Positions 35,719 to 44,246 of a DNA stretch of 64,000 nt are shown in pieces. Location: NCBI RefSeq assembly GCF_963973895.1, contig NZ_CAXBBF010000005.1; one strand, 5' to 3'. The stretch comes from Porticoccus sp950063125 (GTDB lineage Bacteria; Pseudomonadota; Gammaproteobacteria; Pseudomonadales; Porticoccaceae). Below the pieces are notes generated by a model. It had not been told where the DNA came from and did not search any database. It was given only the letters and a program-made list of their open reading frames with translations. Both the position numbers and the translations under genes were made by a program. How positions within the stretch are numbered: the first letter of the stretch is position 1; each line of letters begins with the position of its first letter.

Positions 35719-37952
35719 AGTTTTACGCTCACTCAACCGAACAGCAAAATAAATCAGATTGGCAGGGGTTGTCAGAGCACCTCACATCTGTGGGCGATCT
35801 AGCTGAGGAATTTGCTGCCCATTTTGGCGCGCAAAAAATGGCTCGTACGGCCGGCTTACTACATGACTTAGGGAAATACACCCAAGAATTTCAGAAACGC
35901 TTGGAGGGTGGTCCGCGTGTAGATCACTCTGCCTGGGGGGCGCGAGTTGTGTTGGAGCGTTACGAGCAATTAGGGCAGCTGCTGGCCTATACCATTGCCG
36001 GGCACCATGCTGGACTTGCTGATGGCAGAGTCGCTGATGATCAAAAGCGTACTAGTCTGGCGGACAGACTGGCAGCCGGGCTGCCAGAATTGTTGAATGA
36101 TTGGGAAAAGGAAATCGCTCTGCCGTCTTCCAAAGAGCTTAACCTGCCGGAGGGGTTCAAGCCTCGTCCGGATCGAGGGATGTTTCAGCTCTCCCTGCTG
36201 GTACGAATGATTTTTTCTTGTCTGGTAGATGCTGATTTCATCGACACCGATGAATTTTATCGCCAGATTGAAGGTAAAGCGCCGCGCAGGGGGGTAATCC
36301 ACCCTGCAATGGAACAATTACGCGAATGCCTGGATCAATACCTTGCAAAGTTCAGGGCAAATTCTGATGTTAATCGTCTGCGTGCAGAAATTCTTGCGCA
36401 TGTCCGTAGTCGGGCTACTCATGATCCCGGATTGTTTTCCCTGACAGTTCCCACAGGTGGGGGGAAGACACTGGCCTCCCTCGCTTTTGCCCTTGATCAT
36501 GCCATTGAGCATGATCTGCAACGTGTTATCTATGTCATTCCTTTTACCAGCATTGTCGAGCAGAACGCGCAGGTATTTCGTGAAGCCTTTGGTGACCTGG
36601 GTGAGGCCGCAGTACTGGAACATCACAGTGCCTTTTTTGATGATCCGGACAAGGCGCCGGAATCTAAAGAAAAACGAAAGCTGGCTATGGAAAACTGGGA
36701 TGCGCCGATTGTTGTGACGACGGCAGTACAGTTCTTCGAGAGCCTGTTTGCTGATCGGCCTTCACATTGCCGAAAACTACACAATATTGCAGGGAGTGTC
36801 GTAATTCTTGATGAAGCTCAAACATTGCCGATCAAGCTCTTGCGGCCATGTGTCACGCTGCTGGACGAACTGGCCTTGAATTACAAAACAAGCATCGTGC
36901 TATGTACGGCAACCCAGCCCGCGTTGAGAGAAGATCAAGGTTTTTCCAACGGTTTGAAGAATGTCCATGAGCTTGCGCCTAACCCTCCCGTACTTTATGA
37001 GAAGTTGCGCCGGGTGAATGTGCGTCATATCGGATCTCTTTCTGATGATGATCTTGCAAATCAACTCCGCCAACGGGACCAGGTGCTCTGCATTGTTAAT
37101 AATCGTCGTCATGCCCGCGCGCTTTATGAAACCATTGCGGATCATCCGGGGGCCCATCATCTGACGACGCTGATGTATGCCAAACATCGTCGTACGGTAC
37201 TGGAGCAGGTAAGGATCGAGTTAAAAGAAGAAAAGCCATGTAGGTTGGTTTCCACTTCACTGATCGAAGCAGGCGTGGATATCGACTTCCCGACTGTGCT
37301 GCGAGCTGAAGCGGGTCTCGATTCCATTGCTCAGGCAGCAGGTCGTTGCAACCGCGAGGGTCGACGTTCGCGTGAAGCCAGCGAGACGCTTGTCTTTGCT
37401 ACCAATAACTCGGATTGGGCGCCACCGACGGAGTTGACACAGTTTGCACAGGTGTTTCGCAGTATTGAGCGTCGCCATGAGGATGACCTGTTAGCGCTGG
37501 ATGCGGTGCATGATTATTTTCGTGAACTGTATTGGCAGAAAGGAGATGCGGAGCTGGACGCAAAAGGACTACTGGAATTGCTCAGACAAAGCTCACCGGA
37601 AAGCTTGCCTTTGGAAAGTCTGGCAAGAAACTTTCAGTTTATAGAAACCTCTATGCGGCCAATCATTGTGCCCTTTGTTCCTGGCACAGATCGACTAATT
37701 CCGGCAGTTGCTGAAGCGCTGGATAAACTGGAGTATGCCCCTGGCCTGGCCCGGTTACTGCAACCCTATTTGGTGCAGGTGCCCCAGAATGCATTTAAGG
37801 CCTTGCAGAAGTTCGGGGCCATTCATCCGGTTGCAGAAGAGCGTTATGGGGAGCAGTTTATGCGGTTGGTCAATCCAGATTTGTATGACGAGAAATTTGG
37901 GCTGCACTGGGATGATCCCGCTTTCATAAAAGCCGAAAGATTGGTTGTATAA
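35715..37952 (+). CDS. cas3: CRISPR-associated helicase-nuclease Cas3 (type I-C)
   Basis: Cas3 is recruited by Cascade bound to target DNA, then unwinds and degrades it. This 745-residue protein has an N-terminal HD nuclease (HD pair in GLLHDLGKY at residues 50-51, GHHAG near 97) and an SF2 helicase: Walker A PTGGGKT (246-252), DEAQ (366-369), CTATQPAL, STSLIEAGVDIDFPTV and the arginine motif QAAGRCNREGRR. All nuclease and helicase motifs look intact. It overlaps the preceding HD fragment by 4 bp and leads the operon, with cas5c 37 bp downstream. Confidence 0.97.
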   Translation: MKFYAHSTEQQNKSDWQGLSEHLTSVGDLAEEFAAHFGAQKMARTAGLLHDLGKYTQEFQKRLEGGPRVDHSAWGARVVLERYEQLGQLLAYTIAGHHAGLADGRVADDQKRTSLADRLAAGLPELLNDWEKEIALPSSKELNLPEGFKPRPDRGMFQLSLLVRMIFSCLVDADFIDTDEFYRQIEGKAPRRGVIHPAMEQLRECLDQYLAKFRANSDVNRLRAEILAHVRSRATHDPGLFSLTVPTGGGKTLASLAFALDHAIEHDLQRVIYVIPFTSIVEQNAQVFREAFGDLGEAAVLEHHSAFFDDPDKAPESKEKRKLAMENWDAPIVVTTAVQFFESLFADRPSHCRKLHNIAGSVVILDEAQTLPIKLLRPCVTLLDELALNYKTSIVLCTATQPALREDQGFSNGLKNVHELAPNPPVLYEKLRRVNVRHIGSLSDDDLANQLRQRDQVLCIVNNRRHARALYETIADHPGAHHLTTLMYAKHRRTVLEQVRIELKEEKPCRLVSTSLIEAGVDIDFPTVLRAEAGLDSIAQAAGRCNREGRRSREASETLVFATNNSDWAPPTELTQFAQVFRSIERRHEDDLLALDAVHDYFRELYWQKGDAELDAKGLLELLRQSSPESLPLESLARNFQFIETSMRPIIVPFVPGTDRLIPAVAEALDKLEYAPGLARLLQPYLVQVPQNAFKALQKFGAIHPVAEERYGEQFMRLVNPDLYDEKFGLHWDDPAFIKAERLVV

Positions 37953-37989
37953 GAACGAACTGCAAGCTAGCTAATAAGGAGAGAGCATC

Positions 37990-38667
37990 ATGAGTTATGG
38001 AGTAAAACTCCTTGTCTGGGGCGAACGTGCCTGCTTTACCCGCCCTGAAATGAAGGTCGAACGGGTGTCTTACGACGTTATCACTCCGTCGGCAGCGAGA
38101 GGCATAGTTGAGGCGATCCACTGGAAACCAGCCATTCGGTGGGTCGTGGACAGCATTCAGGTACTAAACCCGATTTGTTTTGAGTCTCTCCGGCGTAATG
38201 AGGTCAAGGACAAGATATCTACGGCCAAAATCAAAAGTGCCATGAACAATACAGGCAACAATTTGCGCTACTTGGTTGACGAGGGAGATAACCGGCAACA
38301 GAGGGCTACCACGCTGCTGCGCAATGTGGCTTACATTATCACCGCACATTTCGAGTTGACGGATAAGGCCTCTATGGAGGACAACGAAGGCAAACACCTG
38401 GATATCTTCACCCGTCGCGCCCGGCGAGGTCAGTGCTTTCACATGCCCTGTCTGGGGAATCGCGAATTTCCCGCAAGCTTTCAATTGCTCGAGGATGGCA
38501 AGGAGCACCCCTTGCCGCACGCAACGCTTCGGGGTGAACGTGACCTAGGCTGGATGCTTCACGACATCGACTTCGCCAACGAAATGACCCCCTTGTTTTT
38601 TAGGGCCCAGATGAAGGACGGCCTGATCGAAGTTCCAGCCTTGAGAAATGGTGAGGTCAAGTCATGA
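37990..38667 (+). CDS. cas5c: Cas5c, crRNA-processing endoribonuclease (type I-C)
   Basis: Type I-C systems lack Cas6; Cas5c cuts the pre-crRNA at the base of the repeat hairpin and stays on the 5' tag. The 225-residue RAMP protein starts MSYGVKLLVWGERACFTRPE and holds the conserved Lys-His pair at residues 135-136 (EGKHLDIFTRRARRGQ), followed by PCLGNREFPASF. AGGAGAG precedes the ATG. The stop overlaps cas8c by 4 bp. Confidence 0.96.
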   Translation: MSYGVKLLVWGERACFTRPEMKVERVSYDVITPSAARGIVEAIHWKPAIRWVVDSIQVLNPICFESLRRNEVKDKISTAKIKSAMNNTGNNLRYLVDEGDNRQQRATTLLRNVAYIITAHFELTDKASMEDNEGKHLDIFTRRARRGQCFHMPCLGNREFPASFQLLEDGKEHPLPHATLRGERDLGWMLHDIDFANEMTPLFFRAQMKDGLIEVPALRNGEVKS

Positions 38668-40538
38668 TCCTGTCTGCGCTTAATGACTATTACGAGCGGC
38701 TTCTCTGTAACCCTAACGCTGGGATGTCTCCCCCTGGTTGCAGCTCAGAACAAATCAGTTACGCCATTGTGCTGGACCGCGAAGGCTCGGTTGTGGCAGT
38801 AGATGATATCCGGGATACGAGCAGCAAGCGGCCAGTCGCAAAGAGACTCATAGTTCCGGCGTCTTTCAAGCGATCCGGAAGCGTATTCAAGCCGTTCTTT
38901 CTATGGGACAAAACGAGTTACGTCCTTGGCGTCAGCGGCGTCGTAGAAAAGGCCAAAAAGAAGCAGGAAAAAGGAGAAGACCTGTCTGCGAAGGAAAAGA
39001 AGGAACTGAAAAATAAAATAGAACGACTTCCACAGGAGTTTGAATCATTCAAGCGCTTTCATGTCGACGCTCTGAATGGCACCGAAGATGATGGGTTAAA
39101 CGCATTTTTGCATTTTATAAAGAACTGGAATCCAGAAAAATTCAGTGAGATCGATTTTTTTGGAAAGCACGGGGACGGATTTCTAGATGCTAACGTAGTT
39201 TTCCGTCTGGATGGAGACCATGGATATCTTCACGAAAGTCCAGCGGCTAGAGTTCTATATAACCAACCCGTAGCTTCTGGCAAGGAAGAAAAAGCTGCGA
39301 TGTGCCTCATAACAGGGGAGACAGGCCCGATAGCCCGGATTCATGAATCAATAAAGGGAGTTAAGGATGCACAAAGCTCAGGAGCATCTATTGTCTCCTT
39401 TAACAAAGAGTCATTCACTTCTTATGGCAAAAATCAGGGAGAAAATGCCCCTGTCTCTGCCAAAGCTGCGAGCGCGTATATCACTGCACTGAATTATTTG
39501 CTTAAAAGTGAGCGGCAACACATCCAGATCGGTGATGCCACAGTAGTATTCTGGGCTGAGGCATCAAACAACGAAGATGCTTCAGTTGCAGAGGATATCT
39601 TTGCTGCCTTTTTGAATCCGGAAGATGATGACCTTAGAGAAGCTGGAAAAATCCGGGACGCCCTTGAGCTAATCAAGCAGGGCAAGCCCTTGAGCAGCCT
39701 GGATGTCCGGCTCAGGGCTGAAACCTGCATATTTATTCTTGGTTTGGCTCCAAATGCCTCGCGTCTTTCTATCCGCTTTTGGGAAACCGATACACTGGAA
39801 GCCTTTGCAAAACGGCTGGCCCAGCACTACGAAGATTTACATCTTGAGCCATCTCCCTGGAAAACACCGCCAGCTATTTGGCGGTTGTTGCTGGCCACTG
39901 CGCCCTCACGGGATGGCAAATCAAAAAGTGGAGATGTGCCTCCACATCTGGCGGGCGAGCTGGCGCGAGCCATTTTGACGGGAGGGCGTTATCCCTACAG
40001 TCTTCTCGGCAACATCATCATGCGTATGCGTGCGGACGGTGATATCTCCGGCACGCGCGTAGCGCTGATCAAAGGCGTCCTGACCCGCTTCCGGCGGCTG
40101 GGCGGAAAAGGAACTAACAACGGAGACCTGCCCATGAGTTTGGATACAAAAAACACCGATCCCGGATATTTGCTAGGGCGCCTCTTTGCGTCGCTGGAAG
40201 GCATACAGCGGGGGGCGCTCGGCAAGGAGATTAATGCCACCATTCGTGATCGCTACTACGGCGCTGCATCTGCAACACCGGCCAGCATATTTCCGATCCT
40301 GTTACGCAACACTCAGAATCATTTGAGCAAAATTCGTAAGGAGAAGCCGGGGCTCGCCGTGAGCATGGAGAAAGAGGTTGGGGAGATTTTCGGACTACTC
40401 GGAACGACTTTTCCCAAAAGCCTGAGGCTTGAAAACCAGGGGCATTTTGCCATCGGTTATTACCACCAATCACAATCCCGCTTTGCCAAGAAAAGCGAAC
40501 AGGAAGTGATCCATTCTAATGAAGGAGAAGACGCATGA
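38664..40538 (+). CDS. cas8c: Cas8c (Csd1), large subunit of type I-C Cascade
   Basis: Cas8c recognises the PAM and holds the Cascade large-subunit position. The 624-residue protein begins ILSALNDYYERLL as in Csd1 proteins, with the typical later segments LITGETGPIARIHESIKGV and SFNKESFTSYGK. It overlaps both neighbours by 4 bp (ATGA). The last 134 codons can also be read from an internal start at 40134, giving Cas11c. Codon and base composition do not look disturbed. Confidence 0.96.
   Translation: MILSALNDYYERLLCNPNAGMSPPGCSSEQISYAIVLDREGSVVAVDDIRDTSSKRPVAKRLIVPASFKRSGSVFKPFFLWDKTSYVLGVSGVVEKAKKKQEKGEDLSAKEKKELKNKIERLPQEFESFKRFHVDALNGTEDDGLNAFLHFIKNWNPEKFSEIDFFGKHGDGFLDANVVFRLDGDHGYLHESPAARVLYNQPVASGKEEKAAMCLITGETGPIARIHESIKGVKDAQSSGASIVSFNKESFTSYGKNQGENAPVSAKAASAYITALNYLLKSERQHIQIGDATVVFWAEASNNEDASVAEDIFAAFLNPEDDDLREAGKIRDALELIKQGKPLSSLDVRLRAETCIFILGLAPNASRLSIRFWETDTLEAFAKRLAQHYEDLHLEPSPWKTPPAIWRLLLATAPSRDGKSKSGDVPPHLAGELARAILTGGRYPYSLLGNIIMRMRADGDISGTRVALIKGVLTRFRRLGGKGTNNGDLPMSLDTKNTDPGYLLGRLFASLEGIQRGALGKEINATIRDRYYGAASATPASIFPILLRNTQNHLSKIRKEKPGLAVSMEKEVGEIFGLLGTTFPKSLRLENQGHFAIGYYHQSQSRFAKKSEQEVIHSNEGEDA
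40134..40538 (+). CDS. cas11c: Cas11c small subunit from an internal start in cas8c
   Basis: In type I-C systems the small subunit Cas11c is made from an internal, in-frame start within cas8c. Here ATG 40134 (codon 491 of cas8c) is preceded by GGAG at 40122-40125 with 8-nt spacing, which is better than chance for an internal Met. The product is 134 residues beginning MSLDTKNTDPGYLLGRLFAS and is predicted to be helical, the size expected for Cas11. No separate small-subunit gene exists in the operon. Confidence 0.75.
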   Translation: MSLDTKNTDPGYLLGRLFASLEGIQRGALGKEINATIRDRYYGAASATPASIFPILLRNTQNHLSKIRKEKPGLAVSMEKEVGEIFGLLGTTFPKSLRLENQGHFAIGYYHQSQSRFAKKSEQEVIHSNEGEDA

Positions 40539-41404
40539 GTGTTATCAGCAACCGCTATGAATTTGTTTATCTGTTTGACGTTGTCAACGGTAATCCAAAC
40601 GGAGACCCCGACGCAGGGAACCTTCCACGTCTTGATCCCGAGACCAATAAGGGGCTCGTAACCGATGTTTGTTTGAAACGGAAGATTCGAAATTACGTAG
40701 CGCTGGAAAAAGAAAACTCTCCGGGCTTCTCGATTTATATGCAGGAAAAATCTGTCTTAAACAATCAGCACAAGAAAGCCTACGAAGCGCTTTCTGTCGA
40801 GCCGGAAGCAAAAAAACTTCCCAAAGAGGAAGCAAAGGCAAAAGAGTTGACTGCCTGGATGTGCAAGAACTTTTTTGATATCCGTGCTTTTGGTGCAGTC
40901 ATGACGACGGAGGTAAACGCCGGGCAGGTTAGAGGACCTATTCAGCTGGCATTTGCCAGTTCGGTAGATCCTATTGTGCCGATGGAGGTCTCTATTACAC
41001 GCATGGCGGTGACTAATGTAAAAGACCTGGAGAAAGAACGCACCATGGGGCGAAAGCACATCGTGCCTTACGGTCTCTATCGTATGCACGGCTTTGTATC
41101 CGCAAAGCTGGCAGAGCGGACAGGCTTCTCCGAAGATGACCTTGAGTTACTTTGGAGAGCATTGGCCAACATGCTTGAACATGACCACTCTGCTGCGCGC
41201 GGCGAAATGTCTGCTCGCAAATTGATCGTATTCAAGCATGACAATGCGATGGGCAGCGCACCGGCTCATAAGCTGTTTGACCTAGTCCGGATCGATCGAG
41301 TTGATGATGAAGCAGACTCGCCTGTCAGATGCTTTTCTGATTATCGCGTATCAATAGATAGCGAATCCGTGCCCCAGGGTGTCAGCGTGCAAGAGATGTT
41401 CTGA
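40535..41404 (+). CDS. cas7c: Cas7c (Csd2), backbone subunit of type I-C Cascade
   Basis: Cas7c forms the helical backbone along the crRNA. The 289-residue RAMP protein has the Csd2 start RYEFVYLFDVVNGNPNGDPD and LPRLDPETNKGLVTDVCLKR, plus GAVMTTEVNAGQVRGPIQLA. It overlaps the cas8c stop by 4 bp. A 9-bp direct repeat (CTGAGGCGA at 41401-41409 and 41418-41426) spans its stop codon, next to the inserted toxin-antitoxin genes. Confidence 0.97.
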   Translation: MSVISNRYEFVYLFDVVNGNPNGDPDAGNLPRLDPETNKGLVTDVCLKRKIRNYVALEKENSPGFSIYMQEKSVLNNQHKKAYEALSVEPEAKKLPKEEAKAKELTAWMCKNFFDIRAFGAVMTTEVNAGQVRGPIQLAFASSVDPIVPMEVSITRMAVTNVKDLEKERTMGRKHIVPYGLYRMHGFVSAKLAERTGFSEDDLELLWRALANMLEHDHSAARGEMSARKLIVFKHDNAMGSAPAHKLFDLVRIDRVDDEADSPVRCFSDYRVSIDSESVPQGVSVQEMF

Positions 41405-41505
41405 GGCGAAGAGTTATCTGAGGCGAGGACTTCATGATGCGGCAAAAATCTACGAACTTGATTTTCAATAAACGGGTTTGCACCGGAATTCAAACCAGAG
41501 AAGCA

Positions 41506-41540
41506 ATCTGTAGTCGAATGTAATACACTTGGCTACAGAT
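41506..41540. promoter_or_regulatory. Inverted repeat, candidate operator of the toxin-antitoxin pair
   Basis: ATCTGTAG (41506-41513) and CTACAGAT (41533-41540) are perfect 8-bp arms with a 19-nt centre that includes TAATAC (41521-41526), a possible -10. It lies 25 bp before the antitoxin ATG, where autoregulating ribbon-helix-helix antitoxins bind. Confidence 0.55.
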
Positions 41541-41564
41541 AAATGCAGACTGGAGGTTAGATCC

Positions 41565-41834
41565 ATGACCGTTACAAGTATCCGTCTTCAAGCTGAACTG
41601 GAAGAACCCCTGGAGGTGCTTGCCAAAAAATTGGATAGGAGTAAAAACTATCTAATAAATCAGGCGCTTAAAGAATTTATCGCCCAACAGGAATTGGCTG
41701 AAAAGCGTTGGCAGGAAACCCTGCCCGCGCTGGAGTCCGTTAGGGCTGGGCGAACGATTCCTGCCGACAAGGTTTTCGAGTGGATGCGTAGTTGGGGTAC
41801 AGATAACGAACTCCCAAAGCCTAAGTCAGAGTGA
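41565..41834 (+). CDS. Ribbon-helix-helix antitoxin (ParD/CopG-like)
   Basis: An 89-residue protein whose N-terminus is a ribbon-helix-helix DNA-binding domain (TSIRLQAELEEPLEVLAKKL, then RSKNYLINQALKEFIAQQ) and whose C-terminus is charged and probably flexible for toxin binding. TGGAGG precedes ATG 41565 by 8 bp. The toxin gene follows after 6 bp. The pair lies between cas7c and cas4, which are adjacent in ordinary type I-C operons, so it was inserted into the cas operon. It probably has its own promoter and operator at 41506-41540. Confidence 0.85.
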   Translation: MTVTSIRLQAELEEPLEVLAKKLDRSKNYLINQALKEFIAQQELAEKRWQETLPALESVRAGRTIPADKVFEWMRSWGTDNELPKPKSE

Positions 41835-41840
41835 TTGGCT

Positions 41841-42128
41841 ATGAGACTGGAATTCACGGAAGAAGCCAGTAATGATCTTGAGTATATCCAAGCGTTTCTT
41901 ATAGACGCCAATGTATCGAACTACCAGGCAATTGTTGCAGATATCATAGAGGCTGCCGATAACCTGTCGGTTTTTCCAAGGATCGGTTTAAAGGTGGTCA
42001 TTGCGGCATCGCCTCATGAGGTACGAGATTATTATCACAAGGGTTTTTGCCTGCGTTATCTGATAATGCCGATGTGCATCTATATCCTTCGCATATGGCA
42101 TCAAAGGGAGAATGAGCGGAATCTTTAG
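41841..42128 (+). CDS. ParE/RelE-superfamily toxin
   Basis: A 95-residue protein with the ParE-like pattern: EFTEEASNDLEYIQAFL helix region, ADNLSVFPRIG, HEVRDYYHKGFCLRYLI and the terminal ILRIWHQRENERNL with the conserved (L/I)RxxHxR-like end. ParE proteins poison gyrase and RelE proteins cleave mRNA; the ending favours ParE, but the exact target is not proven. It is paired with the antitoxin upstream; cas4 starts 16 bp after its stop, so read-through of the cas transcript is likely. Confidence 0.85.
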   Translation: MRLEFTEEASNDLEYIQAFLIDANVSNYQAIVADIIEAADNLSVFPRIGLKVVIAASPHEVRDYYHKGFCLRYLIMPMCIYILRIWHQRENERNL

Positions 42129-42144
42129 CCGCTGAATAGAGTGA

Positions 42145-42759
42145 ATGGACGACTTCATCGCTATTTCCGCACTGCAACACCTTGCCTTCTGTCCTCGACA
42201 ATTTGCCTTGATCCATGTAGAGCAGGCTTGGGAAGAAAACCGTTTTACCGCCGAGGGCCGGATACTGCATGAGCGGGTGGATTCCGGTCTGGCCGAACAG
42301 CGCAGAGGCACTCGATTTGAGCGCGGGGTGATGCTGGAATCGCAACGACACCGGCTTCGCGGCAAAATGGACTTGCTAGAAATCGAATCGGGCGATCCGC
42401 CCCGATATTTTCCGGTCGAGTACAAACGTGGTAAGCCCAAGGTGGAAGACTGGGACCGCATCCAGCTCTGCGCCCAGGCGCTGTGCTTGGAAGAAATGCG
42501 CCAGTGCAGTATCACTGAAGGCGCATTGTGGTACTGGGAAACCCGGCGTCGGGAAAATATCGCAATAACACCTGAATTACGTGAAGCAACCATCGTTGCC
42601 ATCAATGAAGCGCACCTGATTTTGAATAGCGGCAAAACTCCCCACCCCACTGCCAACACCAAGCGTTGCCGAGCCTGTTCACTGATCAACATCTGCGAAC
42701 CAGAAACCTTTCGCAAGGACGGTTCCCGCAAGTACATGGAAGGGATTTTCAACCCATGA
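42145..42759 (+). CDS. cas4: Cas4, spacer-processing nuclease
   Basis: Cas4 is a RecB-family iron-sulfur nuclease that trims prespacers and enforces PAM-correct insertion with Cas1-Cas2. The 204-residue protein has the first cysteine in FCPRQF (C16), RecB-type motifs around LRGKMDLLEIE and FPVEYKRGKPK, and the C-terminal cysteine cluster CRACSLINIC. It overlaps cas1 by 4 bp. It follows the inserted toxin gene by 16 bp. Confidence 0.95.
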   Translation: MDDFIAISALQHLAFCPRQFALIHVEQAWEENRFTAEGRILHERVDSGLAEQRRGTRFERGVMLESQRHRLRGKMDLLEIESGDPPRYFPVEYKRGKPKVEDWDRIQLCAQALCLEEMRQCSITEGALWYWETRRRENIAITPELREATIVAINEAHLILNSGKTPHPTANTKRCRACSLINICEPETFRKDGSRKYMEGIFNP

Positions 42760-43772
42760 AAAAGATGCTCAATTCCCTGTATATTACTCGTCAGGAAAGT
42801 TATCTTCACAAGGAACGGGAGACGATTGTCATCAAAAACGGCGACGACAAATTGGGACAATTCCCCTCACTGACAATCGGCAGTATTACCTGTTTTGGGC
42901 AGGTGTCAGTATCACCTTTTTTGATGGGTTATTGTGCTGAAAAAGGGATCGGGCTCTCTTTTTATACCGAATATGGGCGCTTTCTTGCCAGGGTTCAGGG
43001 TAAACAAACTGGTAACGTCTTGCTGCGACGTGCTCAATACCGCTGGGCTGACAACCCCGAGAAGGCGGTATCCATTGCGCGATTGATGGTGGCTGCAAAA
43101 ATTGCCAATTCGCGTTCCGTATTGCTAAGAGAGCTTCGCAATCACGGTGAAAATCTTTCAATCACCCGGGCAGCTGAAAAACTTGCGATTAGCCTTAGAC
43201 GCGTTAAACACGCAAAAACCGTGGCTGAGGCGATGGGTATGGAAGGCGATGCTGCTGCGACATATTTCGCCGTCTTTAATGAGTTAATCCGTGACAGTGG
43301 CTTTGCGTTTGGAGGTCGTATTCGGCGACCACCTACAGACCCGGTAAATGCCCTGTTGTCATTTGTTTACTCACTGATCACACAAGAGTGCATGTCCGCG
43401 CTACAGGGTGTCGGTCTCGACCCCTATGTCGGCTTCTTGCATCAGGACAGGCCGGGACGGGTAAGTCTGGCACTGGATTTGTTAGAAGAATTCCGTGCCT
43501 CCTGGGCAGATCGGTTTGTGCTGACACTGATCAATCGCCGACAAGTTCAGCTAAAGGATTTCACACAGGAAGCCAGTGGTGCCGTACGTTTGACTGATGA
43601 TGCGCGAAAGACACTACTGGTTTCGTATCAAGAACGCAAACAGATAGAAGTGATGCACCCGTATTTGCAAGAGCAAGTACCTATTGGTTTGTTGCCACAC
43701 AGCCAAGCCTTGCTACTGGCAAGGCATATTCGTGGCGATACGGAATTCTATACACCTTATTTAGTGAAGTGA
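42756..43772 (+). CDS. cas1: Cas1 integrase (type I-C)
   Basis: Cas1 integrates new spacers at the leader end with Cas2. The 338-residue protein begins MKKMLNSLYITRQESYLHKE. The metal-binding residues are recognisable: Glu in GMEGDAAATYF, His in VGFLHQDRPGR and Asp in ALDLLEEFRASW. ATG 42756 overlaps the cas4 stop (ATGA); the longer frame to 42666 runs inside cas4 and is rejected. Confidence 0.97.
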   Translation: MKKMLNSLYITRQESYLHKERETIVIKNGDDKLGQFPSLTIGSITCFGQVSVSPFLMGYCAEKGIGLSFYTEYGRFLARVQGKQTGNVLLRRAQYRWADNPEKAVSIARLMVAAKIANSRSVLLRELRNHGENLSITRAAEKLAISLRRVKHAKTVAEAMGMEGDAAATYFAVFNELIRDSGFAFGGRIRRPPTDPVNALLSFVYSLITQECMSALQGVGLDPYVGFLHQDRPGRVSLALDLLEEFRASWADRFVLTLINRRQVQLKDFTQEASGAVRLTDDARKTLLVSYQERKQIEVMHPYLQEQVPIGLLPHSQALLLARHIRGDTEFYTPYLVK

Positions 43773-43776
43773 GTCT

Positions 43777-44070
43777 ATGTTAGTACTGATCACTTATGAT
43801 GTTAGTGTCGTCACATCGGAAGGTAGACGGCGGCTACGTAACATCGCCAAAACCTGCCTGGATTATGGTGTGCGAGTACAGAACTCCGTTTTCGAGTGCG
43901 AAGTGGAGCCAGCACAGTTTACCGTTCTTAAGAATACTCTCATGGACATTTATGACGAGGATGAGGATAGCCTGCGTTTCTACTTTCTGGGAAAGCGAGG
44001 CCACCAGCGCGTTGAACACATCGGAGCGAAACCCGTAGGCGACCCCCTTCGAAGTCCGCTGATTCTTTAA
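43777..44070 (+). CDS. cas2: Cas2 (type I-C)
   Basis: Cas2 is the dimeric scaffold bridging two Cas1 dimers. The 97-residue protein has the ferredoxin-like start MLVLITYDVS with the conserved Asp, then RRLRNIAKTCLDYGVRVQNS and FYFLGKRG. It starts 4 bp after cas1. The leader and array follow. Confidence 0.97.
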   Translation: MLVLITYDVSVVTSEGRRRLRNIAKTCLDYGVRVQNSVFECEVEPAQFTVLKNTLMDIYDEDEDSLRFYFLGKRGHQRVEHIGAKPVGDPLRSPLIL

Positions 44071-44246
44071 CCCGCTGACCCGCAGTTAACACGAAAATCC
44101 GGGTATGTTAGCGATTTGTTATCCTGTTGATTAATAAGAAAATTTTTCTTATGGTCGATCTCAACTATTTGAATTCATTCGATAAATGAGCGATTAGCGG
44201 AAGAGATTTACTTTCTTTCGGTTTTTTAACAACTTAGAATAAAACG
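44071..44246 (+). promoter_or_regulatory. CRISPR leader
   Basis: The 176 bp between cas2 and the first repeat are strongly AT-rich relative to their surroundings, as leaders are. They contain a perfect 7-bp palindrome AAGAAAA/TTTTCTT around one base (44136-44150) and a TAGAAT (44235-44240) that could be the -10 box of array transcription. Leader position makes repeat 1 (44247) the newest end. Confidence 0.85.

Noticed and set aside
42666..42755. Upstream extension of cas1.
   Set aside because: It lies within cas4; ATG 42756 with the 4-bp ATGA overlap gives the canonical Cas1 start.
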